This document shows, one piece after another, positions 5,163-11,716 of a stretch of DNA of 24,370 nucleotides; position 1 is the first letter of the stretch, and every line of letters begins with the position of its first letter. Made by a program: the position numbers and the translations under genes. The DNA comes from a virus, in the IMG/VR virus record IMGVR_UViG_3300027770_000247, positions 1 through 24,370 of that record; one strand, given 5' to 3'. The notes beneath the pieces were generated by a model. That model saw nothing but the letters and a program-made list of their open reading frames with translations. It was not told the DNA's origin and made no database searches.

Positions 5163-5211
5163 GCAAAGACGCTCTAAGATATCCTGCAAGCAGGACACCT
5201 TGGAAGGACTT
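5163..5211. repeat. Intergenic repeat R1 with hairpin
   Basis: First of three nearly identical copies of a 48-bp unit (also 5629-5676 and 6111-6158) that sit between - strand genes. Each starts GCAAAGACGCTCTAAGATAT or a close variant and ends CACCTTGGAAGGACTT. The centre is a perfect hairpin TCCTGCAAGCAGGA. The copy lies two bases from the stop codon of the 123-aa gene, so in the - strand transcript it forms the spacer after that gene. There is no T run, so a mRNA-processing or stability role is likelier than termination. Confidence 0.75.
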
Positions 5212-5212
5212 C

Positions 5213-5584
5213 TTAAAACAAATCACGTTCTTCGATATATAAATATGACTTGCCTTTAGGGGCAAATGAAACTTCATCAGGTTTGGCAATGTATTTACCG
5301 CTGCTTGCAACTGCCATGTCCTCCATTGCGGTAACAGCATGGGTTTTGAGAGTAAACAGGCCAAGCGTATCATGCTTGACATCATCGTACCCACAGCTAT
5401 CTTGGTCAGTCCACTCTTCCATCAACGCAAAGATAGTAGAGACGTTGTGTTCATTTTTCATAACCCAAACAGAAGTATTAAACAAGTCTTGGATAGCAGG
5501 AGTAACTCTAAAGGGGTTTGGCTTTAAAGCTAAACGGAGAGCGTTAACGGCATTAGTGAACAGGGTAAAAGAGCAATAAGACAT
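5213..5584 (-). CDS. Hypothetical protein, 123 aa; founder of a duplicated cassette
   Basis: The start is ATG 5584 (MSYCSFTLFTNAVNALRLAL), preceded by AAAGGAACTATC; a TTG five codons upstream is less likely because the same AAGGAACTATCATG leader precedes the starts at 6091 and 6306. The middle has DLFNTSVWVMKNEHN, and the protein ends EERDLF. It is soluble and mixed alpha/beta. Fragments of it (the FNTSV segment and the terminal RDLF) recur in a shortened copy at 6157-6306. No family recognised. Confidence 0.7.
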   Translation of the reverse strand: MSYCSFTLFTNAVNALRLALKPNPFRVTPAIQDLFNTSVWVMKNEHNVSTIFALMEEWTDQDSCGYDDVKHDTLGLFTLKTHAVTAMEDMAVASSGKYIAKPDEVSFAPKGKSYLYIEERDLF

Positions 5585-5628
5585 GATAGTTCCTTTCAAG
5601 AACTAAGAGCCGTTACACAACATGGTAA

Positions 5629-5676
5629 CAAAGACGCTCTAAGATATCCTACACGTAGGACACCTTGGAAGGACTT
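5629..5676. repeat. Intergenic repeat R2 with a compensatory change
   Basis: Second copy of the 48-bp unit. The central hairpin is TCCTACACGTAGGA instead of TCCTGCAAGCAGGA: one G-C pair has become A-T, so the pairing is kept although the sequence changed. That is direct evidence that the hairpin is under selection. The end of the repeat overlaps the TAA stop codon of the 138-aa gene. Confidence 0.75.
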
Positions 5677-6091
5677 AACAACCGGCAGCAGTCCATAGTT
5701 TGTTGCTAATATCACGCACATCATAAGGTGTTGAGGCAGAATTACCAAACTTACCAGTGTAAAGCGCAGCTAAGGCAATACCTAAGGCAATATTATTTTT
5801 CCACGTAGGGCATCCAGCTTTAACCCATTGCTTAAGATGCAACTTAACACGCTTGCTAACTTTTAATTTGTATACACACATCATCATCAGCATGTCTTCA
5901 AAATCACCAGACATTGAAGCATCAGACAAAAGGCAGTCACCAACAGCTTTAGACAACGAAGGCCTAGTCCGAAGGTGCCTGTCAGTAGCCAAGAAGCCAC
6001 AAGGGTGGCCAATTTCAAGTCCCCGAGGGCCGGGATTACTGCTGGGTTTTAAGTTTACTAGGGTTGATACCCGATTATAACGTTTAGCCAT
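5675..6091 (-). CDS. Hypothetical protein, 138 aa
   Basis: It starts MAKRYNRVSTLVNLKPSSNP with AAGGAACTATC in front of the ATG. The N-terminal 45 residues are Pro/Gly/Arg-rich and probably disordered; the rest is helical, with a Met-rich helix (EDMLMMMCVYKLKVSKRVKL) and a Gly/Ala-rich helix (NIALGIALAALYTGKFG). The second hydrophobic helix is short for a membrane span. The gene lies between repeat copies R2 and R3. I do not recognise it. Confidence 0.65.
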   Translation of the reverse strand: MAKRYNRVSTLVNLKPSSNPGPRGLEIGHPCGFLATDRHLRTRPSLSKAVGDCLLSDASMSGDFEDMLMMMCVYKLKVSKRVKLHLKQWVKAGCPTWKNNIALGIALAALYTGKFGNSASTPYDVRDISNKLWTAAGC

Positions 6092-6110
6092 GATAGTTCC
6101 TTAAACAGAG

Positions 6111-6158
6111 CAAAGACGCTCTAAGATATCCTGCAAGCAGGACACCTTGGAAGGACTT
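6111..6158. repeat. Intergenic repeat R3 with hairpins
   Basis: Third full copy of the 48-bp unit, identical to R1 in the central hairpin. Read on the - strand it also has AGAGC (6116-6120) pairing across a short loop with GCTCT (6107-6111), which brings the next ribosome binding site (AAGGAAC) right behind a second stem. The stop codon of the shortened gene 6157-6306 lies at its right end. Confidence 0.75.
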
Positions 6159-6306
6159 ATTTACTTGCCAGAAGAAACAAATCTCGCAGTTGCAGCTGAG
6201 ATTCAAACACACTCCCGCCCCATGCAGACAAGAGGTGACCACTTCTCGGGGTAAACGACAAGCCATACCCACGCTTTAAACAGATAAACAGAAGTATTAA
6301 ACGCAT
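6157..6306 (-). pseudogene. Internally deleted paralogue of the 123-aa gene (49 codons left)
   Basis: It has the cassette leader AAGGAACTATCATG and ends in repeat R3, so its borders match a complete gene. The body is only 49 codons (MRLILLFICLKRG at the start, LRDLFLLASK at the end). A 17-bp block (6286-6302) is identical to 5467-5483 inside the 123-aa gene, and the terminal RDLF matches that gene's end. The shared FNTSV segment falls in a different frame from the ATG, so the copy has lost about 220 bp and shifted frame. It may still be translated as a short peptide, but it looks like decay after duplication. Confidence 0.6.
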
Positions 6307-6325
6307 GATAGTTCCTTAAACAGAG

Positions 6326-6376
6326 CAAAGACGCTCTCGGAAGGCACCAACAAAGGAGCCAACCGGGAAAGCCCTT
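6326..6376. repeat. Degenerate repeat copy R4
   Basis: The first 12 bases (CAAAGACGCTCT, 6326-6337) are identical to R1-R3, and the leader TTAAACAGAG before them matches R3. After 6337 the copy diverges and loses its T residues on the + strand, ending AAAGCCCTT before the stop codon TTA. With a 3-base insertion the last 16 bases match R3 at 11 positions, and both T of CCTTGG in R3 are G here. The hairpin is lost. Confidence 0.55.
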
Positions 6377-7001
6377 AAGCAGCAGACACACCGCAGAAGT
6401 AACCAGGGCACACACGACCGGAAGAACCGGGAGCACCCCAAACGTCAACCACCGCACCGGAAGCACGGGCAACACGAAGAGCGGCAACCAGAGCCACAGC
6501 AGCCGAAGAGCCAACACCGCCAAGCCCCGAAGCCAAGCACACCAACAAGCGCCCACCAACCACAGCCACAACAGCCAAGCGACGAGCGTCCCACGACAGC
6601 GACGAAACCACGCCAGAACAAACAGGCAGGAACGAAGAAGACGGGACAACGCGAGAACCAACACGAAGCAAAGCAGGAACACCAGAACCCGAGACCAGAG
6701 GACAGGCAAAGGCAACCGGCCCAGCAACCGAAGCGGCAGCAGCGCCAGGAACAGCGAAAGAGCGAACCAAGGACGCAGCAACGCCAGAGAGAACAGAAGA
6801 AGAAACCACAAGACACCTCACAAGCGGACGAACCGCAAAGACCGGGCAAGACGCCCAACAAGAACAGCGACCACCGCACCAGCAGACCGCCCAAGGGAAA
6901 CAAGGGGGGCCACGCAAAGAAAACAGGGGAAGCTCAAACCACCACCTGATTCTTTCACACATTCTACGAGCAGAACGTCTCTCAGGTGGAGACAGGGGCA
7001 C
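6375..7001 (-). CDS. Possible hypervariable or A-free protein, up to 208 aa
   Basis: This frame is the most gene-like of the three open - strand frames here. Its codons show strong three-base periodicity (GCT, GTT, GGT, TCT, CGT), and it ends in TAA inside the degenerate repeat, as the other cassettes do. From about residue 24 on, nearly all residues come from the ten amino acids whose codons need no A (F, L, S, P, C, W, R, V, A, G). The exceptions are Asp138, Asp186, Tyr201 and an AGG Arg codon at 62. Only GTG 7001 or the internal ATG near 6962 can start it; ATG 7005 is out of frame. The C-terminus is PGYFCGVSAA. It has 15 Cys. Function unknown; absence of stops alone is not evidence here. 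Confidence 0.4.
   Translation of the reverse strand: MPLSPPERRSARRMCERIRWWFELPLFSLRGPPCFPWAVCWCGGRCSCWASCPVFAVRPLVRCLVVSSSVLSGVAASLVRSFAVPGAAAASVAGPVAFACPLVSGSGVPALLRVGSRVVPSSSFLPVCSGVVSSLSWDARRLAVVAVVGGRLLVCLASGLGGVGSSAAVALVAALRVARASGAVVDVWGAPGSSGRVCPGYFCGVSAA
6401..6933. other. 533-bp tract almost free of T on the + strand
   Basis: Only three T occur in 533 bases (6445, 6589, 6818), with a T-free run of 228 bases at 6590-6817. The neighbours on both sides have roughly a quarter T or more. Composition is about 39% A, 33% C and 28% G by my count of several lines. Because every stop codon contains both T and A, such a strand has no stop codon in any of six frames, which creates long spurious open frames. 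The tract ends abruptly at 6934, next to a hairpin at 6942-6989. I cannot name a known element with this composition. Confidence 0.9.
6942..6989 (-). other. Two-stem hairpin at the edge of the T-free tract
   Basis: A perfect 8-bp outer stem (CCACCTGA at 6942-6949 with TCAGGTGG at 6982-6989) encloses a 7-bp inner stem (6959-6965 with 6972-6978) over a six-base loop. The single odd pair in the inner stem is a G-U wobble when read as - strand RNA but an A-C mismatch on the + strand, so the fold favours a - strand transcript. It would lie near the 5' end of the message for the A-free gene. Confidence 0.5.
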
Positions 7002-7005
7002 CCAT

Positions 7006-7078
7006 AAAAAATTACACTAAAATATCCTCTCAAAAATTTTATTATAATTTTTTTATATGACACAAGGAAAAATAACAA
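7006..7078. promoter_or_regulatory. AT-rich divergent promoter zone
   Basis: This 73-bp gap separates - strand genes from + strand genes. It is dominated by A and T runs. ATTATAAT at 7041-7048 is its own complement, so a TATAAT -10 box is present on both strands at almost the same place (+ strand 7043-7048). No good -35 is seen at the standard spacing on either side. AAGGA in front of the terminase ATG is the ribosome binding site (7066-7070). Confidence 0.4.
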
Positions 7079-8716
7079 ATGGCAGCAGATAATGGCATCA
7101 AACTAAAAGCACTCAGAGAGTTAAAAAAGAGAGCCAAGCTTGATGAATACAAAGATAACTTCGAGTTATTTGCCAAAGAACAAATTAAAATACTCCCCAA
7201 AGATTCTTCCAAGGGGTTCCTACCTTTTAACTTCAATGCAGCACAACATATTGTAAATACAGCTATTGAGAAACAATTAAAGGAAAAGGGTAAAGTAAGG
7301 GCTATTATTCTTAAAGCACGACAGATGGGTCTTTCCACATTAACCACTTCCAGGGTATATTGGAAAGCATATTTAAACCCATTCCACAAGTCAGTTGTCA
7401 TGGCGCATGATTCAGCTACTTCCGACGCTCTCTTCACAATGTCCAGAAACATAATCGATCATATGGATCCGACCTTCAGGCCAGAATTTAAAAAGTCTAA
7501 TGCAAAAGAGATTCAATTCCTGCACAACGATTCCGGGTATCGTCTGTTCACAGCAGGTGCTCCGGAAGCAGGTCGAGGCCAGACACCCACCATTTGTCAC
7601 CTTTCAGAGGTAGCATTTTGGGGGCATGACACAAAGATTCTGTCAGGTTTATTCCAGGGTATTTCAGAGGCTCCCGGCACAGAAGTTATTCTTGAATCCA
7701 CTGCAAATGGTATTGGTAATGAATTTCACAGGTTATGGTTAGGAGCTATTTCCGGGGAGAATGATTACATTCCTGTTTTTGTTCCGTGGTTTCTTATGCC
7801 TGAGTACAGCCGAAGCTTACCTGATGGTTTTGAAAGAACATCCGAAGAAGAAGTACTTGTCACCCGCCATACATTAAGTAATGACCAATTATATTGGAGA
7901 AGGTTGAAGATTGCAGAGAGTGGTGTTGATAAATTCAGACAAGAATATCCTTCCACATGGGAAGAAGCCTTTCTTGTTACAGGATCTAATGTATTTAATC
8001 TTGAGAAGTTATCTCAACTTATACCACAACCTATTCTTGCCCACAGAGAATTTAACTTTACATCCCGCATGATGGAAGATGCCAGGCAAGGTTCAATTGA
8101 AATATTCAAGTATCCTACCTTTGAAGATTCTTTTGCCATAGGAGCTGATGTATCTCTTGGGGTAAACAAAGATTACTCATCATGTGTTGTTATGAATGCA
8201 AAGAAGGAGGTATGTGCTGTTTACAGGAATAATACTATTGATCCCAGTCAGTTTGGCGATCTTTTGTTTTATCTGGGTCGTTACTACAATAACGCACTAC
8301 TTGCTGTGGAATCCAACTCAATGGGCATTGCTACTCTCAACAGACTTACCCAGATGAATTATGTCAACATGTATTATCAGACAAAGATGGCCAATGTTTC
8401 CAAGGAAGAAGGTAACCGCATCGGGTGGAGGACTACTTCTGCAAGTAAACCGGCTATTATCGGATTTTTAAAGAATGCCATTGAGCAGGAAGAGATACTT
8501 ATTCCTTCCCGAACAATTATCGGTGAATTAATGAACTATGTTTCAAATGATAATGGCAAAACTAATGCTTCTTCCGGATATAATGATGATACAGTGATAG
8601 CTCTGGCCATTGTTCTTGAAGTAATCAGAACACATGGCGACAGATTAACAACAAACAGCGTACCTTTCTCACAAAAGATGGGTTCATTTCAACAAATAGA
8701 AACAAAGTGGTTGTAA
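7079..8716 (+). CDS. Terminase large subunit (DNA packaging ATPase and nuclease), 545 aa
   Basis: It pumps DNA into the empty head and cuts the concatemer. The ATPase half has a terminase-type Walker A, KARQMGLST (79-87), a Walker B with catalytic Glu (HLSEVAFW, Glu177), and the coupling motif LESTANG (205-211). The C-terminal RNase H-like nuclease has acidic residues in the expected order: GADVSLG (Asp357), AVESNSMG (Glu411) and YNDDTVIA (Asp503/504). The length is normal for the family. The start has AAGGA upstream and follows an AT-rich divergent region. No small terminase gene precedes it, which is unusual for the head gene order. Confidence 0.93.
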   Translation: MAADNGIKLKALRELKKRAKLDEYKDNFELFAKEQIKILPKDSSKGFLPFNFNAAQHIVNTAIEKQLKEKGKVRAIILKARQMGLSTLTTSRVYWKAYLNPFHKSVVMAHDSATSDALFTMSRNIIDHMDPTFRPEFKKSNAKEIQFLHNDSGYRLFTAGAPEAGRGQTPTICHLSEVAFWGHDTKILSGLFQGISEAPGTEVILESTANGIGNEFHRLWLGAISGENDYIPVFVPWFLMPEYSRSLPDGFERTSEEEVLVTRHTLSNDQLYWRRLKIAESGVDKFRQEYPSTWEEAFLVTGSNVFNLEKLSQLIPQPILAHREFNFTSRMMEDARQGSIEIFKYPTFEDSFAIGADVSLGVNKDYSSCVVMNAKKEVCAVYRNNTIDPSQFGDLLFYLGRYYNNALLAVESNSMGIATLNRLTQMNYVNMYYQTKMANVSKEEGNRIGWRTTSASKPAIIGFLKNAIEQEEILIPSRTIIGELMNYVSNDNGKTNASSGYNDDTVIALAIVLEVIRTHGDRLTTNSVPFSQKMGSFQQIETKWL

Positions 8717-8726
8717 AGGAATTATT

Positions 8727-8759
8727 ATGGCTAAAAAACAAAGTAAAGTGGTAATATGA
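8727..8759 (+). CDS. Ten-codon minigene before the 135-aa protein
   Basis: It encodes MAKKQSKVVI and ends in TGA, which overlaps the next ATG as ATGA (8756-8759). A good ribosome binding site (AAAGGA) lies at 8716-8721, whereas the next gene has none of its own. So the minigene most likely serves to bring ribosomes to the next start by reinitiation. The peptide itself may have no function. Confidence 0.5.
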   Translation: MAKKQSKVVI

Positions 8760-9163
8760 CCGAAGAAGATCCCAACGATTATACAAATAAACATAATACT
8801 CTTTTGTCTCCATTTCAAGAATTAGCTTATCAGGCATGGGTTGAAAGAAATAATAAATCAAAAGATACTTATGACTATGATTTAAGAGGTTTTTGGAAAG
8901 ATCAACAGTTTAGTAATAACGGTCATGGCTCAGATAAATATAAAAAACCTAATCATCCTACATTTTCTGATGAATCTATGTATCATGGTACACCTGCGCC
9001 TTGGGGTGGTAAATATGAGGGTGGTACCTGGAAAGAAACCAAACAAGGTTTAACCTATACGCCTAGTGCTGCAATGTTAAAATATACACACAATTTAAAT
9101 GATCTAAATGAATATTTAAAAGAGTATGAACCCGATGTTAAATTAAATATGGATAGAAAATGA
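8756..9163 (+). CDS. Conserved phage protein near the head genes, 135 aa
   Basis: The middle reads YDYDLRGFWKDQQFSNNGHG, then KKPNHPTFSDESMYHG and GGKYEGGTW, followed by YTPSAAM. The string YDLRG...(G)HG.D.yKKPNHPTFSDES.Y is a conserved motif in proteins encoded beside the terminase or virion genes of many podophages and siphophages; its role is not known to me. It has no membrane segment. It is coupled to a minigene upstream and to the next gene by ATGA overlaps. Confidence 0.75.
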   Translation: MTEEDPNDYTNKHNTLLSPFQELAYQAWVERNNKSKDTYDYDLRGFWKDQQFSNNGHGSDKYKKPNHPTFSDESMYHGTPAPWGGKYEGGTWKETKQGLTYTPSAAMLKYTHNLNDLNEYLKEYEPDVKLNMDRK

Positions 9164-9300
9164 TTAATACAAAAATGTCTCCCGCAGAAAACAAACAACT
9201 TCAAAAAATGATTAAGACAAAAACACCTAACAAGTTGGTAAACCCAAAAGAAAAAATTGGTGATAAAATTCCCAAGAATTTTAATGCAAGAACAAGTTAA
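9160..9300 (+). CDS. Small basic protein, 46 aa
   Basis: A short gene, MINTKMSPAENKQLQKMIKT at the start, ending KNFNARTS. It is Lys-rich (about a quarter of residues) with no hydrophobic core, so it is probably disordered or binds nucleic acid or another virion protein. Its ATG overlaps the upstream stop (ATGA, 9160-9163). It sits between packaging and portal genes. No family recognised. Confidence 0.65.
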   Translation: MINTKMSPAENKQLQKMIKTKTPNKLVNPKEKIGDKIPKNFNARTS

Positions 9301-9412
9301 ATAGATTTCCCTTGTGTCAACTGTTGGTAACTCATGGTGGAAGAAGTAGTTACACTAATACATAATGATTGAATGTATGCGAGCGTAAGATCGCTCTTAT
9401 GAAAGGTTAACA
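9301..9412 (+). promoter_or_regulatory. Gap before the portal gene with a 5' hairpin
   Basis: A 112-bp non-coding stretch. GAGCG (9381-9385) and CGCTC (9392-9396) form a small stem with loop TAAGAT, directly before the ribosome binding site AAAGG (9402-9406). The AT-rich part TTACACTAATACATAATG (around 9350) could hold a -10 box. The stem could act as a terminator remnant or hold the portal leader; there is no T run beyond TT. Confidence 0.35.
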
Positions 9413-11662
9413 ATGAGCAAATCCAGTGATATTATCAGATTTACTGATAAATTTAAAGACATAGTAGGAGACGAAGAACTCCTTGCCATGATTGAACAAG
9501 GTGTAATGAACTCTGTTGGTGACTTTTTAAACAGTTCAGATCTTGCCAGGGAACGTCAGAAAGCTACCTATGAATACGGGATGATTCCCCAATTCCATCT
9601 GACACCTCAAGGGGTTTCTCAGATTGTTTCATCAGATACAGTAGAAGCTGTTGAAGGTTACCTTGCTATTATTGCTGAATTAATGTTTAACAATAATAAA
9701 CTTGCCAGGTTTGTACCCGTAGGTACTACTCCTTCTGATTTTCACAATGCCAAGACAGCTTCTGATCTGGTAAACTATACTATTTTCAAGCAAAATAATG
9801 GGTGGGAAATACTAAATACATGGGTAAAGTCTGCTTTATTGTGGAAAAATAGTATTGTCAGGTGGGAATTTATCGAAGATTTTGATTATTCTTTCGAGGA
9901 ATATGATTCAATTTCACAGGAAAATCTTGATCTTTTACTTTCAGATGATGAAATTGAAGTAATTGGCAAGCTTAAATATGAACAAGAACTGGTATCTAAC
10001 CCTGAAACAGGCAATGCTGAGTACGTCACAGTCTACAAAGATGTGCGCCTAAAACGTAAGCACAACAAGACTCGTATTCTCATCAAGAATGTACACCCTG
10101 AATGCTTCCGTATTACACGGGATGCTCACTCACTAGATGATGCAGCATTTGTGGGTATTCAAATTGATATGACCCGATCGGAGGTTCGTAAATTCTTTCC
10201 CGATATTGCAGCAGATATTGATTGGGATCAAATTGGAGATGGCAGCTATGATTGGGCAACCAAATACACAGAAGAACAAGCAGCCAGAAAACGTTTAGTC
10301 GGCGAAGAGTATTGGCTCGGAGGTAACAGCCGTGAGCTATTCCCATCTGAAGCGAACCGCCAGATTACGGTTATTGAATGCTGGCTTCGCGTCGATAGGG
10401 ACGGCGATGGTATCGCTGAACTTAAACACTTTATTATCGCTGGTTCCACCATTCTGCTTGAAGAAGACTGCGAGTACATTCCGCTGGCAACCCTCTGCCC
10501 ATTTGAAGTTCCACACGAATTCTTTGGATTGTCAGTTGCTGATATGATCAGGCCTGCTACAATGGCTACTACGGCTATTATGCGTGGTTTTGTTGAGAAT
10601 GTATACCTGACAAACTATTCTCCTAAGTTAGCTGATCCAAATGTAGTTGATTTTTCTGCTCTTCAAAACATGAAGCCCAAGCAGATTATTGCAACTAACG
10701 GTAATCCAACGGGTGCTGTTGCTGCTTTAGCTCCGGACACAATCAGTCAGGGTACTGTTCCTCTTTTAGAATTGCTACAACAACACAAAGAGCAAGCCAC
10801 AGGTCTGTCAAAAGCAGCCCAAGGTTTGAATGATACTCTGTATGTATCTGGTAACTCTGACGAAAAAATGGCACGAGCACAGTCAGCTGCTCAAGTACGT
10901 ATTCAATACATGGCCCGTAGATTTTCTGAAACAGGATTTACACGGTTGGTTAACGGGATTTACAAAACTCTCAGAACAAAACTTAAAGGCAAAACGGTAA
11001 AATATTATGATCAGAACAACTTGTTTAAATCTGTTGATCCATCAACATTACCTGACAATATGCTTATGTATATTGACGCCGATGTAGGGGAAAATAGCAA
11101 CAGCAACATCATTAAAAAGATGCAGTTGGTCGGTGAAAAGCTTATTCCAGCTTTGCAACAGGCAGGTGCAGGAGGAGCAGTTAACCCTGCTGCAGCAGTA
11201 ACTATTGCCTGTAAAACCCTTGAAGCTATGGATCTTGATCCGCTTGACTACATGGTTGACTATACTGCCGAGGACTTCAAACAAAAAGCTGAACAGTCCA
11301 GGCAAGCCGAAGCTGGAGCCCAAGAAAAGAAACAAAAGTTGGAAGAACAAAAATTAATGCTTGATATAACTCAGAGACAAGCAACCCTTGATCTGACCAA
11401 CATCCAGGCTAAAAATGCCATGCAAGATAATGCCAAACAACTTATGGTTTCTTTGGATAAATCACAACAAGAATGGGCAAGGTTATATATAGCTGCAGCC
11501 AAAGAAGGCGTTGAGCTTCCTCCTCATAAATCAGTTGAAGAGTTGCTTGGTATTGCCAGAGCAGTTATTTCTTCTGATATCAGTGATGCCTCTCCCCCAG
11601 CAGGCAGCACTCCCCCGCCAAACCAACCTGGCCCTGCAATGGCCCCGGAACAACCGATGTAA
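9413..11662 (+). CDS. Portal protein, 749 aa
   Basis: The portal is a twelve-subunit ring at one head vertex through which DNA enters and leaves. The position right after the terminase, the 749-aa length (P22 and SU10-type portals are of similar size), and the acidic N-terminal head-binding part support it. Residues about 245-330 (IQIDMTRSEVRKFFPDIAAD and the Trp-rich part after it) and IECWLRVDRDGDGIAELKHF match the portal core as I know it from P22-like proteins. The C-terminus is a long Gln/Ala/Lys-rich coiled-coil helix ending in a Pro-rich tail, as expected for a barrel region. The ribosome binding site is AAAGG. Confidence 0.88.
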   Translation: MSKSSDIIRFTDKFKDIVGDEELLAMIEQGVMNSVGDFLNSSDLARERQKATYEYGMIPQFHLTPQGVSQIVSSDTVEAVEGYLAIIAELMFNNNKLARFVPVGTTPSDFHNAKTASDLVNYTIFKQNNGWEILNTWVKSALLWKNSIVRWEFIEDFDYSFEEYDSISQENLDLLLSDDEIEVIGKLKYEQELVSNPETGNAEYVTVYKDVRLKRKHNKTRILIKNVHPECFRITRDAHSLDDAAFVGIQIDMTRSEVRKFFPDIAADIDWDQIGDGSYDWATKYTEEQAARKRLVGEEYWLGGNSRELFPSEANRQITVIECWLRVDRDGDGIAELKHFIIAGSTILLEEDCEYIPLATLCPFEVPHEFFGLSVADMIRPATMATTAIMRGFVENVYLTNYSPKLADPNVVDFSALQNMKPKQIIATNGNPTGAVAALAPDTISQGTVPLLELLQQHKEQATGLSKAAQGLNDTLYVSGNSDEKMARAQSAAQVRIQYMARRFSETGFTRLVNGIYKTLRTKLKGKTVKYYDQNNLFKSVDPSTLPDNMLMYIDADVGENSNSNIIKKMQLVGEKLIPALQQAGAGGAVNPAAAVTIACKTLEAMDLDPLDYMVDYTAEDFKQKAEQSRQAEAGAQEKKQKLEEQKLMLDITQRQATLDLTNIQAKNAMQDNAKQLMVSLDKSQQEWARLYIAAAKEGVELPPHKSVEELLGIARAVISSDISDASPPAGSTPPPNQPGPAMAPEQPM

Positions 11663-11668
11663 CAATAC

Positions 11669-11705
11669 AATTCCTACCTCTGCATATTGGTAAGTAGGAA
11701 TTTTT
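11669..11705 (+). terminator. Intrinsic terminator after the portal gene
   Basis: A perfect 9-bp inverted repeat, AATTCCTAC (11669-11677) with GTAGGAATT (11694-11702), is followed by TTT. The loop is 16 bases, long for a strong terminator, so it may be a partial one that lowers downstream expression. It starts seven bases after the portal stop codon. Confidence 0.6.
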
Positions 11706-11716
11706 GAAAGAATTAA

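Noticed and set aside
6203-6811. A 202-codon open frame on the - strand rich in Leu, Trp and Cys
   Set aside because: It is open only because the tract has almost no T on +; its composition and lack of codon periodicity fit a shifted frame. Its first-frame tail (FNTSV...) is part of the decayed paralogue.
6445-6903. A 152-codon open frame on the - strand
   Set aside because: Same cause: no stop codon can occur where A is missing on this strand. The codon pattern is off-frame to the 6375-7001 reading.
6401-6933. Diversity-generating retroelement variable region
   Set aside because: Such regions vary only at template A positions, are usually about 100-150 bp, and keep about a quarter A. Here A is nearly absent over 533 bp and no reverse transcriptase or template repeat is in the window. 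Kept only as a hypothesis.
6376-7006. Open frames on the + strand through the T-free tract
   Set aside because: They exist because every stop begins with T. No ATG, GTG or TTG start is available in or near the tract, so translation on + is unlikely, although the antisense frame of 6375-7001 has an Arg/Asn/Ser-rich reading.
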